A DNA stretch of 64,000 nt from Maribacter huludaoensis (GTDB taxonomy: Bacteria; Bacteroidota; Bacteroidia; Flavobacteriales; Flavobacteriaceae). Under the pieces are notes generated by a model, which ran no database searches, was not told where the DNA came from, and worked only from the letters and a program-made list of their open reading frames with translations. Where the stretch lies: assembly GCF_029350945.1 (NCBI RefSeq), contig NZ_JARKMS010000002.1, forward strand, positions 607,984 through 671,983. The letters are read 5' to 3'. Both the position numbers and the translations under genes were made by a program. Below are positions 43,160 to 52,127 of the stretch, one piece after another (within the stretch, counting starts at the first letter, position 1; every line of letters begins with the position of its first letter).

Positions 43160-44065
43160 CTAAAGTACTGGCTTTTTTAACACCTTTTCAATTGGTTTTA
43201 CTAAATCTCTGATTATTTGTTCTCCATTGGCATCATCTATCAACGCAACCAGAATGTATCTTCTATTGCTGTCTTCGCCCCAAACCAATATGGAATCGGA
43301 ATGATAGGTACGCCAAGAGCCCGATTTTCTGAACAACCTGGCATTGGGAGCGATCTTATCCAGCGTATTTACAAACTTATGGTGCAGTTCCGGGTCTTCC
43401 ATAATATCTAGCATTTGCTTGGATCGTTTTTCATTGACCAACTTACCGTTCGCCAATAGATAGTAATATCTACATACTTGGGTTACAGATGCGGCGTGAC
43501 TCAGATTTTTTAAGGGCTCTCTGTTAGTTTCACCACCACTGCCGTAACGTTTGCCTACCCAAAGACCGCCTCCTTTTTGTTCATCATAAAAGGCATACTT
43601 GGGATCACACATCACCGATTCTAATTTTTCATACCCCACACGATCGATCATTCTGGTAGATGCGGCATTGTCAGATTTACTGATCATTAAACGCATATCT
43701 TTCTTTACTTCTGCAGTTTCCTTTAGTTCGCCTTTTTCAATAGCAACCATGGCCGCCAATAGAATGGCAATTTTAGGCAGGCTGGCAGCATACATCATAT
43801 GGTTGCCGTTGACCCTTGCAAATCTCACCTTTTCCGGATTGCTCAAATCAACTAGTCCAACTGCCATTTTCTTTTGCACGATTAGATCGTTCCATTCTTG
43901 GTGAGAAGCCAGTTCATCCCTTAAATTGGTTTGCAGAGAACTATCCAACAATTTTTGCAGGGGTTTGATCTTCGAATTGTCCATACGAAGTGGTAGCTCA
44001 TTTTGTGCTTGTACTGCGGCACAGCATAGAAGGAAAAAAAGAAAAATTACAGGGGTTGATCTCAT
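43160..44065 (-). CDS. Exported serine hydrolase, class A beta-lactamase fold
   Basis: 301 residues from ATG 44065, which begins the signal peptide MRSTPVIFLFFLLCCAAVQAQ. Penicilloyl-enzyme motifs intact: SLPK (S-x-x-K) in MMYAASLPKIAILL, SDN in MISKSDNAASTRM, and KSG in LFRKSGSWRTYHSD. Arrangement and C-terminal RRYILVALIDDA resemble class A beta-lactamases and their peptidase relatives; the KSG with Trp suggests a peptidase or esterase rather than a lactamase. First gene of the operon that contains the HEAT-repeat transporter. Confidence 0.86.
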   Translation of the reverse strand: MRSTPVIFLFFLLCCAAVQAQNELPLRMDNSKIKPLQKLLDSSLQTNLRDELASHQEWNDLIVQKKMAVGLVDLSNPEKVRFARVNGNHMMYAASLPKIAILLAAMVAIEKGELKETAEVKKDMRLMISKSDNAASTRMIDRVGYEKLESVMCDPKYAFYDEQKGGGLWVGKRYGSGGETNREPLKNLSHAASVTQVCRYYYLLANGKLVNEKRSKQMLDIMEDPELHHKFVNTLDKIAPNARLFRKSGSWRTYHSDSILVWGEDSNRRYILVALIDDANGEQIIRDLVKPIEKVLKKPVL

Positions 44066-44332
44066 TGACGTTCGCTTATTTGAAAATGTAGTCAAAATTA
44101 GGTAAAGCACTCATTGGCCATATGTTAATTTTTTTGGTTAGTGCATTTTTTAAAATCACCGTAAAATCAATATAAAGACATATATCGCATAAAATAGGGT
44201 GTTAATTTTTAAAATAATTTCGGATTAAATAGTACCTATGCGTCCCTTTTTTTGAAGGGCAAATGGGTTAAAAATTTATATCTAATTTCAATAAAATAAC
44301 TGTATCTTAAAAAATGGAATTTATACAGACTT

Positions 44333-45394
44333 ATGAATCTTAAAGATGGCGTAAAAACGGCTGAGAACAAGGTGTCTACAGAGGCACGAAGGCTTAGTGA
44401 TTTGGTCAAGGATAAGGGTAAATCTTTGGTGGATCGCTTAGAGTGCTTTGAAGATATTATAAGTTTGGAAGTAGGCGATACCGGTCTGCACCGTGCCAAG
44501 ACTTTAGAACGTGAGTTCGATGTTCGTCAGCTTTATTTAAAATACGAAGGTGATAACCCTACCGGAACCCAAAAAGACCGTATTGCTTTTGCACAATTGT
44601 ATGATGCGCTACGTCGCGAGTTTAGCGTGGTAAGCTTGGCTACCTGCGGTAACTACGGTGTGGCAATGGCGTTGGCATCAGATTTGGCGGGTGTAGCTTG
44701 TAAGATTTATATACCGGAAAGTTACCATACCGATCGAGTGATTGAAATGGAAAGCCTAGGCGCAGAGATTATTCGTATACCCGGTAGTTATGAAGATGTG
44801 GTTACGGAAAGCTCAAGGTTGGCGGCAGAACATGGCTGGTATGACGCAAACCCGGGCGGTGCCAATACGCCGCTACAGATTTCTGCCTATGCGCAGATCG
44901 CACAAGAGATTTTTGAAGATTTGGGCGACGCCCCAAAATACTGTGCGGTACCCGTTTCTAACGGAACGTTGTTCGCAGGTATTTATAGGGGCTTTGTAAA
45001 TCTTTACAAAAGAGGGAAGACCTCGCGTATTCCTAAAATGATCGCGGCTTCTTCTTCGCATAAGAACCCTATTGTAGAATCCTATTTGCAAGGTTTGGAT
45101 CATTGTAAGGATCTTAATCCTGCCGCAATAAAAGAAACCAAATACAATGAGCCATTGATCAACTGGCACAGTTTTGATGGGGAAGAGGCATTGTATGCAC
45201 TTAAGGAATCTGAAGGGCATGCCTTTAATATAAGCGACAAAAAACTAAAGGAGATGACTTCTCTTTTACATAAAAAGGAAGGGTTCCGAATTTTACCTGC
45301 ATCGACAGCGGGTTTGATCGGACTCTTAGAATTAGACGAAAAAATGAATTTTGAGCCTGACCGATTTGTGGCGGTGCTCACTGCAAAAAATTAA
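44333..45394 (+). CDS. Threonine-synthase-like PLP enzyme
   Basis: 353 residues, fold type II PLP enzyme. Schiff-base Lys in NPTGTQKDR (threonine synthase NPTGSFKDR), phosphate loop as ATCGNYGVAMAL, and ANPGGANTPLQISAY. Compared with true threonine synthase it lacks the long N-terminal domain, and TQ replaces SF around the catalytic Lys. First gene of a tightly packed operon with DUF1611 and an enolase-superfamily epimerase, so it probably acts in D-amino-acid or dipeptide metabolism (for example a dehydratase or racemase) rather than threonine synthesis. Start ATG at 44333; upstream box TATCTTAA (44302-44309) may be its promoter. Confidence 0.8.
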   Translation: MNLKDGVKTAENKVSTEARRLSDLVKDKGKSLVDRLECFEDIISLEVGDTGLHRAKTLEREFDVRQLYLKYEGDNPTGTQKDRIAFAQLYDALRREFSVVSLATCGNYGVAMALASDLAGVACKIYIPESYHTDRVIEMESLGAEIIRIPGSYEDVVTESSRLAAEHGWYDANPGGANTPLQISAYAQIAQEIFEDLGDAPKYCAVPVSNGTLFAGIYRGFVNLYKRGKTSRIPKMIAASSSHKNPIVESYLQGLDHCKDLNPAAIKETKYNEPLINWHSFDGEEALYALKESEGHAFNISDKKLKEMTSLLHKKEGFRILPASTAGLIGLLELDEKMNFEPDRFVAVLTAKN

Positions 45395-45402
45395 ATATAA
45401 AA

Positions 45403-46476
45403 ATGAAAAAAGTTATTGACGGTAAGGCACTGGTATATTGTGAGGGAGCATTTAATACGCCTAACGGTAAAACGGCACATGGGCTGGTTCGTTTTACCGA
45501 ACGTTATGAAGTGGTTGGTGTGCTAGATGCTAAATATGCCGGTAGAGATGCCGGTGATGTTTTAGATGGCAGACCAAACGGAATACCGGTTTTTAAAGAT
45601 CTGGAAGCTGCTATTATAGCATTAACGGCCAGCAACAACTTGCCAAGTTATTTGGTAATAGGGCTTGCGCCAGATGGTGGTAGGTTGCCACAAGTTGCAA
45701 AAGCCACTATAAAAGCTGCGTTGCAACAAGGCTGGAACGTTGACAGTGGCTTGCATGATTTTTTAACGAACGATGCAGCATTGGTGGCATTGGCCAAAGA
45801 AAAGAATGTAAAGATCAGGGATATAAGAAAAACACCAGATCGTGATCAATTGCACTTTTTTACGGGAGATATCGAAAAAGTAGACTGTTTAAAATTAGCG
45901 GTTTTAGGAACGGATTCTGCCCTAGGTAAACGTACAACTGCTTGGATTTTGGTACATGCATTTAGGAATGCCGGTAAAAAGGCGGAAATGATAGGTACCG
46001 GACAAACCGGATGGATGCAAGGCGCTAAATATAGTATGGTGATGGATAGTTGTATCAATGATTTTGTATCGGGTGAAATTGAACATGCCGTGGTCAGTGC
46101 CTACAAGAATGAAGATCCAGATGTTATTGTCATAGAAGGGCAGGGGAGCTTAATGAATCCTGCTTACCCGGGCGGATTTGAAATTCTTGCTGCAGGTAGA
46201 CCGGACTATGTTATTCTGCAACATGCACCAAAACGTTTGGAGTATGATGGGTTTCCGGGATATAAAATGCATTCATTGGAAGAGCAGATCAAAGCCATAC
46301 AAGTGATTTCGGGTAAAGAAGTAATAGCCATTACCGTAAATCATGAAGGCATGGAGAAAAGTGAAATTCTAGATATTTGCAAAGCAATTACCCTTGAAAC
46401 TAAATTACCGGCTTTTGATGTGTTGGAGTACGGTGCAGAAGATTTAATAGCCATTTTGATGTCAAAATTGAAATGA
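45403..46476 (+). CDS. DUF1611 family protein (DgcN-like)
   Basis: 357 residues, two-domain DUF1611 protein: an N-terminal Rossmann-like part (GKALVYCEGAFNTPNGKTAHGLVRF) and a P-loop-like C-terminal part with GTDSALGKRTTAWILV. The family includes DgcN, a D-glutamate N-acetyltransferase-type enzyme reported from marine bacteria to work with the racemase DgcA; here the partner is directly downstream. Eight bases after the PLP enzyme stop, and its last four bases overlap the next ATG (ATGA), a sign of translational coupling. Confidence 0.85.
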   Translation: MKKVIDGKALVYCEGAFNTPNGKTAHGLVRFTERYEVVGVLDAKYAGRDAGDVLDGRPNGIPVFKDLEAAIIALTASNNLPSYLVIGLAPDGGRLPQVAKATIKAALQQGWNVDSGLHDFLTNDAALVALAKEKNVKIRDIRKTPDRDQLHFFTGDIEKVDCLKLAVLGTDSALGKRTTAWILVHAFRNAGKKAEMIGTGQTGWMQGAKYSMVMDSCINDFVSGEIEHAVVSAYKNEDPDVIVIEGQGSLMNPAYPGGFEILAAGRPDYVILQHAPKRLEYDGFPGYKMHSLEEQIKAIQVISGKEVIAITVNHEGMEKSEILDICKAITLETKLPAFDVLEYGAEDLIAILMSKLK

Positions 46477-47540
46477 GAATAACGAACATTTCTTTTGAGC
46501 GCTTAGATTTAAAACTCTCCGATCCTTACACGATCGCTTATGAGACTATAGATCGTACCAGTAACTTTATATTAAAAGTAGAGACCGATGGTAAAATTAT
46601 AGGTTATGGTTGCGCAGCGCCAGATCCTGTAGTTACCAATGAAACTCCTGATGATGTTGCACATGCCATAGATAGCATTATTATACCCTATTTAAAAGGC
46701 AAAGATCCATTTACCTACGCGTTATTGCTTTTAGAACTTAAACAAGTATTGGGCAAAAGGTCTTCTGCTTTGGCTATGGTAGATTTGGCATTATTTGATA
46801 TCATGTCTAAAAAAGCCGAGGTGCCTTTATACAAGTTTTTAGGGGGCTATCGCAATCAAATTGCTACCAGTATTACCATTGGTATTATGGGTGTAGACGA
46901 GACCTTGGCTCAAGCTAGTGAATTTGTAAAGCAAGGATTTGGCATTTTAAAGGTTAAAGGCGGTTCTGACCTTGAAGAGGATATTGCTAAAATGCGAATG
47001 ATCCACGAAAAGTACCCTAATATTGAATTACGGTTTGATGGTAACCAGGGCTATTCTGTAAAAGAATCGGTTGCATTTGTGAAGGCTACTGCAGCAATTG
47101 GGGTAGAAATTTTTGAGCAACCCACCAAAGTGGAGGCTGAAGAACGCTTGGGCGAAGTAATGGATCAGGTAAATGTGCCTATTATGGCAGATGAAAGTCT
47201 AAAAACATTGACCGATGCATTTCGTTTGGCACAAAATGAACGGGTAGATATGGTGAATATCAAGCTACAGAAAGTCGGCGGTATTTGGGTGGGTATGCAT
47301 ATTAATTCCGTAGCCAAGGCAGCTAAATTGGATGCTATGGTGGGTTGTATAGATGAGTGCGGACTGGGTATTGCCGCAGGTTTGCACTTTGCCCTATCTA
47401 GACCTAATATTAAGTATGCCGATTTAGATGGTCATTTAGATATAATCGATGATCCCTATCATTCCATTTTTAAATTGGAAAAGGGAATTTTATATCCGAC
47501 CGAAAAACACGGTTTGGGTTTCTCTGAGTCGGATATGTAA
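46473..47540 (+). CDS. Dipeptide epimerase, enolase superfamily (DgcA/YcjG-like)
   Basis: 355 residues, muconate-lactonizing-enzyme subgroup. Catalytic Lys in KVKGG (near 161-163), metal ligands Asp in DGNQGY (near 190), Glu in FEQP (near 214) and Asp in ADES (near 240), second Lys in NIKLQKVGG (near 266). The C-terminal DLDG motif (near 319), with two Asp that bind the free amino group of dipeptides in known Ala-Glu epimerases, favours a dipeptide epimerase; the gene pair with DUF1611 instead suggests N-acetyl-D-Glu racemase (DgcA). D-Ala-D-Ala epimerase is known from Cytophaga. Either way it links to peptidoglycan-derived D-amino acids. Convergent with copy-2 glycosidase, only 10 bp apart. 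Confidence 0.88.
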   Translation: MRITNISFERLDLKLSDPYTIAYETIDRTSNFILKVETDGKIIGYGCAAPDPVVTNETPDDVAHAIDSIIIPYLKGKDPFTYALLLLELKQVLGKRSSALAMVDLALFDIMSKKAEVPLYKFLGGYRNQIATSITIGIMGVDETLAQASEFVKQGFGILKVKGGSDLEEDIAKMRMIHEKYPNIELRFDGNQGYSVKESVAFVKATAAIGVEIFEQPTKVEAEERLGEVMDQVNVPIMADESLKTLTDAFRLAQNERVDMVNIKLQKVGGIWVGMHINSVAKAAKLDAMVGCIDECGLGIAAGLHFALSRPNIKYADLDGHLDIIDDPYHSIFKLEKGILYPTEKHGLGFSESDM

Positions 47541-47550
47541 TAGGATCTTG

Positions 47551-50178
47551 TTATTCTTCCAATTGCTCAATAAGGTTGGCAACTAAGGCTGTCCAACCTG
47601 TTTGATGAGATGCTCCCAGACCACGACCGTTTTCTCCGTGAAAATATTCGTAGAATAATATTAAGTCCTTAAAATGAGGGTCTTGGTAGTATTTTTCGTA
47701 GTTCTTGTTGATTGCCCTATTGCCTTTTTCATCTTTCTCGAACATGTGGATCAGGCGTTTGCTCAACTCATCGCTCACTTGTTTAAGGTTCAGGAGTTTG
47801 TTGCTTCCGGTTGGATATTCAAAAAGGAAGTCATTACCGTCATACCACTGGTATTCCCGTAGTGCTTGAATGAACAGATAGTTCATGGGCATCCAAATAG
47901 GTCCGCGCCAGTTAGAATTTCCACCGAACAAGGGTACGGTAGATTCCGCCGGCTCATAATCAATGGAATATTCTATGCCGTCAATATGAATTTGATAGGC
48001 TTTTTCATGTACTTTAGATAATGATCGTATACCATATTCACTTAAAAATTCTTTCTCATCTAAAAGTGCGGTGACCAGTTTTTGCATTCTATCCTTAGGT
48101 ACCAATGAAAGCAGTAGGTCACCATCTGCTTCGTATTGCTGTATTACTTCATATTTTAAGTTTTCTGCGCGGTACTTTTTAAACCAAAGAACACTGGCCT
48201 TAAACTTAGGGAATTTATCCAACACACTTTTCTTAATGGTAAGTACTGCCGCTAAGGACAACATACCTGCAATGGAGCGTACTTTAATGGTGGTAGATTG
48301 CCCATTGGGCAAGGTCAACCTATCATAGAAGAAACCTTCTACATCATCCCAAACATTAGCCTTATCGGTATCCATTTTGTTCAGGGCTTCTGCTATGAAT
48401 ACAAAATGCCCAAAATATTTTGTCGCCATGTCTTCATAGGTATCGTCATGTTCCGCAATACGAAGACTTATTTCTAGCATGTTTAAACTATATAGGGCCA
48501 TCCAAGCGGTGCCGTCAACTTGATCCAAGAATCCACCGCCGGGCACACCATGGCTACGATCAAAGACCCCAATATTATCCAAACCTAAAAATCCGCCTTG
48601 AAAGACATTATTGTCATTTCTGTCTTGACGATTAACCCACCAATTGAAGTTCAACGAAAGTTTGTTGAACATGCGTTTTAGGAACTTAATATCGGGTACA
48701 CCTGTAATGGACTTATCGGTGCCGTAAATCTGTAATGTTGCCCATGCCTGTACTGGCGGATTTACATCACTGAAATTCCATTCGTATGCGGGAATTTGAC
48801 CATTAGGAGCCATATACCATTCTTTGGTGAACAGTAATAATTGATCCTTGGCAAATTCAGGATCTATAGAGGCAAAAGAGGCACAGTGAAAGGCAGAGTC
48901 CCACGCTGCGTACCACGGATATTCCCAAGCATCGGGCATAGAAAGTACATCGTGGTTTCTCAATGTTTTCCAATTGCTATTTCTTCCATTTTTACGCTGC
49001 TCCGGCGGTGGGGTGGTTTTGTAATCGCCTTCAAGCCATTTTTCAACCTCGTAATTGTAGTATTGCTTTGTCCATAGTAAACCAGCAAAGGCTTGTTTTA
49101 AAATCGCCTTTCGGTCTTCGGTTGCTTTAGGAGCTATTTCTTCATAAAATTGGGCACATTCTTCTTGTCGTGCTTTAAAAATGGCATCAAAATCTGAAAA
49201 AGGTGTATCCAGAGTTTCTTCTGTTAAACGAAGTTGAAAGGTTTTAGATTCGCCACCACCTATAATTTCTTGGTATAGCGGTGCAAATTTGGTCCCGGAG
49301 CTATTTTTTGTGGCCAATTCAAAATCATTGTTGCAAACGGCATCATTAAATAAATCTTTTTTAAATGGATGGTCGTTTGTATCGCTATATACTTTTTTTC
49401 TGTTGGTTTCATTTTCGGTAAAGAACAACTGTGCCGCTTTTTGAAAATACAGATTGTAGCTGCCCACATAAGGGTGGTCTATGTGTACGAAAGGATTTGT
49501 TTTGGTCCCTTTTTTAGTGATAACAGGCTTTCTGGACATTTCTTTAAATGTCCAATGATTACGCATAACCATTTGTGGTAATAATGTTATGGGCGCTGCT
49601 TGGTTTCCTCTGTTGGTAATGGTGATTTTTATGAGGATATCGGTTTCGTCTCCCTTTGCATATTCGGTACTGACATCAAAATAGGTGTTGTCGTCAAAAA
49701 TACCAGTATCCAATAGTTCGTATTCCAATTCTTTTCGATTCCGTTTTTGGTTCTCGGTTATGAGTTGGTTGTATGGATACGCCTTCTGCGAATACTTGTA
49801 CAAGTACTTCATATACGAGTGAGACGGTGTATTCTCTAAATAATAGTACAGCTCTTTTACATCTTCGCCATGATTACCTTGCGGACCCGTTAACCCAAAT
49901 AGGCGTTCTTTTATAATGGGATCTTTACCGTTCCATAAACCTATGCTAAAACACATGTTGCAATAGCGGTCGCTAATACCTGCAATACCATCTTCTCCCC
50001 AACGAAAAGCGCGACTTCTGGCATGGTCATGCGGAAAATAGTTCCAGGCATCGCCACCGGCACTATAATCTTCACGTACCGTTCCCCATTGGCGTTCACT
50101 TAAATACGGTCCCCATTTTAACCAGTCTTTTTCTTCTTTTTGTTGTTGGGCTAAGCGGATTTTTTCAGGGTTTTTCAT
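47551..50178 (-). CDS. MGH1-like/GH63-type glycoside hydrolase, copy 2
   Basis: 875 residues, same length and domain order as copy 1: GPYLSERQWGTVREDYS, GEDGIAGISDRYC, YPWYAAWDSAFHCASF, GQIPAYEWNFSDVNPPVQ, GNSNWRGPIWMPMNYLF, LGASHQTGWTALVANL. Differences concentrate in the sandwich domain (residues 180-340) and in the GVPGGGFLDQVDGTAWMA loop (HMPEGITRMQQADATSWMA in copy 1), so the two copies probably have different sugar specificities. Cytoplasmic. Transcribed towards the epimerase gene. Confidence 0.82.
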   Translation of the reverse strand: MKNPEKIRLAQQQKEEKDWLKWGPYLSERQWGTVREDYSAGGDAWNYFPHDHARSRAFRWGEDGIAGISDRYCNMCFSIGLWNGKDPIIKERLFGLTGPQGNHGEDVKELYYYLENTPSHSYMKYLYKYSQKAYPYNQLITENQKRNRKELEYELLDTGIFDDNTYFDVSTEYAKGDETDILIKITITNRGNQAAPITLLPQMVMRNHWTFKEMSRKPVITKKGTKTNPFVHIDHPYVGSYNLYFQKAAQLFFTENETNRKKVYSDTNDHPFKKDLFNDAVCNNDFELATKNSSGTKFAPLYQEIIGGGESKTFQLRLTEETLDTPFSDFDAIFKARQEECAQFYEEIAPKATEDRKAILKQAFAGLLWTKQYYNYEVEKWLEGDYKTTPPPEQRKNGRNSNWKTLRNHDVLSMPDAWEYPWYAAWDSAFHCASFASIDPEFAKDQLLLFTKEWYMAPNGQIPAYEWNFSDVNPPVQAWATLQIYGTDKSITGVPDIKFLKRMFNKLSLNFNWWVNRQDRNDNNVFQGGFLGLDNIGVFDRSHGVPGGGFLDQVDGTAWMALYSLNMLEISLRIAEHDDTYEDMATKYFGHFVFIAEALNKMDTDKANVWDDVEGFFYDRLTLPNGQSTTIKVRSIAGMLSLAAVLTIKKSVLDKFPKFKASVLWFKKYRAENLKYEVIQQYEADGDLLLSLVPKDRMQKLVTALLDEKEFLSEYGIRSLSKVHEKAYQIHIDGIEYSIDYEPAESTVPLFGGNSNWRGPIWMPMNYLFIQALREYQWYDGNDFLFEYPTGSNKLLNLKQVSDELSKRLIHMFEKDEKGNRAINKNYEKYYQDPHFKDLILFYEYFHGENGRGLGASHQTGWTALVANLIEQLEE

Positions 50179-50321
50179 GGAAGTTTACTCTGTAAGGTCA
50201 ATTATAAATATTTTGAACTTTTAGTCTTAAAATTAGTTTAAGTAACATTGTAAAAACGACAAAGTTAGATTTACCTATTAGATGTTGAATACAATTAGTG
50301 TAAAAGCAATATTGCAAAAAG

Positions 50322-50975
50322 TTATATTGAAATATCAATAAAAACTCTTTGCAATATTTCTTTCTTTTCAATATGATGAACCTTAATCTGAATCTTATAT
50401 TTTGCTTTATAAAACAATCTGGAATGTATTAATTTAACATAACCTACAAATAAATTTTCTTTATAAAGTTTAACCGCATAATCGTCATATGCATTTCCAT
50501 AGTCTAATTGAAAATCTAATACATCACCAATTCTTATTGATGTTTCGGGGATTTTAATTTTAGTAAGACCTGCTATTTCAGAAATAAAATTTAGTCCTTT
50601 AATTGGATTAAAATCAGCTAGAAATTCAAAATTATCGGTAGGGAGAAGACCTTGAGTTTGTACTAGCATATAGAAAGGATCAAATCTTTTGTTTAAATCA
50701 ACTTTCCAAAAAGAATAAAAATCCGATAAGTCATTTCTTTCAAATTTCACTAATCTTTGTGATAATATGTCTAGGACATTTTCTGAATATTCCTTGTCTG
50801 TTTCAGGAAACCCTGTAAATGGCAAGAATCCGTATTCAGAAGCTTTAATTAAATTTTTTTGTAAGTATTTAAAACGAGTACCCTCAGTGACATTAGTTTT
50901 AATGACTCCCACAGGGATTCTTCTGGACCCTCGACCTTTACGCCATACTAGATATATGTTTCCAGTCCTACTCAT
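50322..50975 (-). CDS. HIRAN-domain protein, partner of the HipA-like kinase
   Basis: 217 residues. The N-terminal part (residues 1-110: YLVWRKGRGSRRIPVGVIKTNV...FPETDKEYSENVLDILSQRL) resembles the coupling domain that precedes kinase domains in HipA-type proteins. Residues 130-200 form a HIRAN domain (ISEIAGLTKIKIP, IRIGDVLDFQLDYGNAYDDYAVKLY, VGYVKLIHSRLF), a fold known from HLTF-type helicases that binds DNA 3' ends, and also found with HipA-like kinases. Its ATG overlaps the kinase stop codon (ATGA), so the two are translationally coupled. Together they look like a split HipA system without HipB. AT-rich relative to flanks. Confidence 0.75.
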   Translation of the reverse strand: MSRTGNIYLVWRKGRGSRRIPVGVIKTNVTEGTRFKYLQKNLIKASEYGFLPFTGFPETDKEYSENVLDILSQRLVKFERNDLSDFYSFWKVDLNKRFDPFYMLVQTQGLLPTDNFEFLADFNPIKGLNFISEIAGLTKIKIPETSIRIGDVLDFQLDYGNAYDDYAVKLYKENLFVGYVKLIHSRLFYKAKYKIQIKVHHIEKKEILQRVFIDISI

Positions 50976-52063
50976 ATTATTTGTAATAGTTTTTCAGTTC
51001 GTAAAGTTACCAATTTGTGCATTAATAATTTGCGGTGTTCAGGTAAAGAAAAATGAGATAGTTCAGTTGGTAACTTTTGGTCTATATCTAATATTAGTGT
51101 TTTTATATTCTCTTTATAGAAATTGGTTTTAATAGTTTTAATTATATCTTTAAATACATTTGGATATTCCTTTTGTAATTCTTGGATAAATTCAAAATGC
51201 TTTGGCTTACCACCTTGAAGATAACGAACTTCTGAACGTCCGCGATCGATGTAAGCTGATATCATTTGTGGATTTTTAAGCATTTGTTTTATTCTGTCAT
51301 CTTCTAATTCTCTACCCAGGCAGCATCCACTGTCGTAAATTGGAGAAAAAACTGTTTCTACAATTTTACTTTGAGTTTTTAAGAGAATCTTAGAGGGGCT
51401 AACATTTTTTTGTCTCATTAATTCTCTTTGTTCTAGAGTACCCTTAGCTAATAATTTAATAAACTTTAAATTGATTTTACTTAAAAACCCTTTGGTTGTA
51501 ACGATTTCATCATCAATTTGTTGAATAGCCTCCTTAAACTTTGAAATAAACCCCCAATTTTCTTGATGTCTATCAGAGTTGCCTATTATCAAATCAAATA
51601 CCAACATTTGAACGAATTGTGGCTCGAATTCTGATAATTCAAAAAAATTCAATGTTTTTTTTATAAAATCTAAAGTATATCTATCTTCATTAATTTTGGG
51701 ATTGTATTTTGAATCAAAGCCTCTTAAGAACTCGACTCCTTCTGATAATTTATTTTCTGAATGTTCCACCATTGATTTAGATAGACATCCAATTTGTTGT
51801 TCATCGTTTATATCAAAACCAATATTATAGTCAAGTAAATTAAAACCAAGCATTTGTCCAATTTTGGATGATACTATTTCACTCCAAAATTCAGTTCTAT
51901 ATTTGAAACTACCATCTTTTAATTTTTTTGACCCTTTAAAGAAATATTCTTTACCATCTTTTGGAAAAACATAAATATTTTTAGCTCTTGTTCCACCAGT
52001 ACTAGAGTAAGGAATTTTATTCCATTCAGAAATGTCAATATAGTCAGGAATTAGTTTTTGCAT
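50972..52063 (-). CDS. HipA-like/CtkA-type Ser/Thr kinase
   Basis: 363 residues. Kinase features: Gly-rich STGGTRAKN (22-29), ATP-binding Lys43 (FFKGSKK), catalytic loop IIGNSDRHQENWGF with Asp164 and Asn169, and metal-binding Asp244 in FSPIYDSGCCLG. This is the HipA_C/CtkA architecture: HipA itself phosphorylates glutamyl-tRNA synthetase and causes persistence. No helix-turn-helix antitoxin (HipB) is adjacent; instead it overlaps by four bases with a HIRAN protein. The pair forms an insertion-like AT-rich block between ftsE and the copy-2 glycosidase. Role as toxin/defence is inference. Confidence 0.82.
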   Translation of the reverse strand: MQKLIPDYIDISEWNKIPYSSTGGTRAKNIYVFPKDGKEYFFKGSKKLKDGSFKYRTEFWSEIVSSKIGQMLGFNLLDYNIGFDINDEQQIGCLSKSMVEHSENKLSEGVEFLRGFDSKYNPKINEDRYTLDFIKKTLNFFELSEFEPQFVQMLVFDLIIGNSDRHQENWGFISKFKEAIQQIDDEIVTTKGFLSKINLKFIKLLAKGTLEQRELMRQKNVSPSKILLKTQSKIVETVFSPIYDSGCCLGRELEDDRIKQMLKNPQMISAYIDRGRSEVRYLQGGKPKHFEFIQELQKEYPNVFKDIIKTIKTNFYKENIKTLILDIDQKLPTELSHFSLPEHRKLLMHKLVTLRTEKLLQII

Positions 52064-52127
52064 TGTTATTATTAAAATCTGGAGGCATCAAAAGAATACA
52101 TTATCTTATAATACTAATGCTTTTAGC

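Noticed and set aside
44066-44082. ACGTTCGCTT shared with the aceB palindrome area
   Set aside because: Only a 10-base match without symmetry at this second place; too weak for a second operator.
44236-44499. 87-codon minus-strand ORF at the start of the PLP enzyme
   Set aside because: Low-complexity Ser/Lys-rich translation fully antisense to a clear coding start; a shadow.
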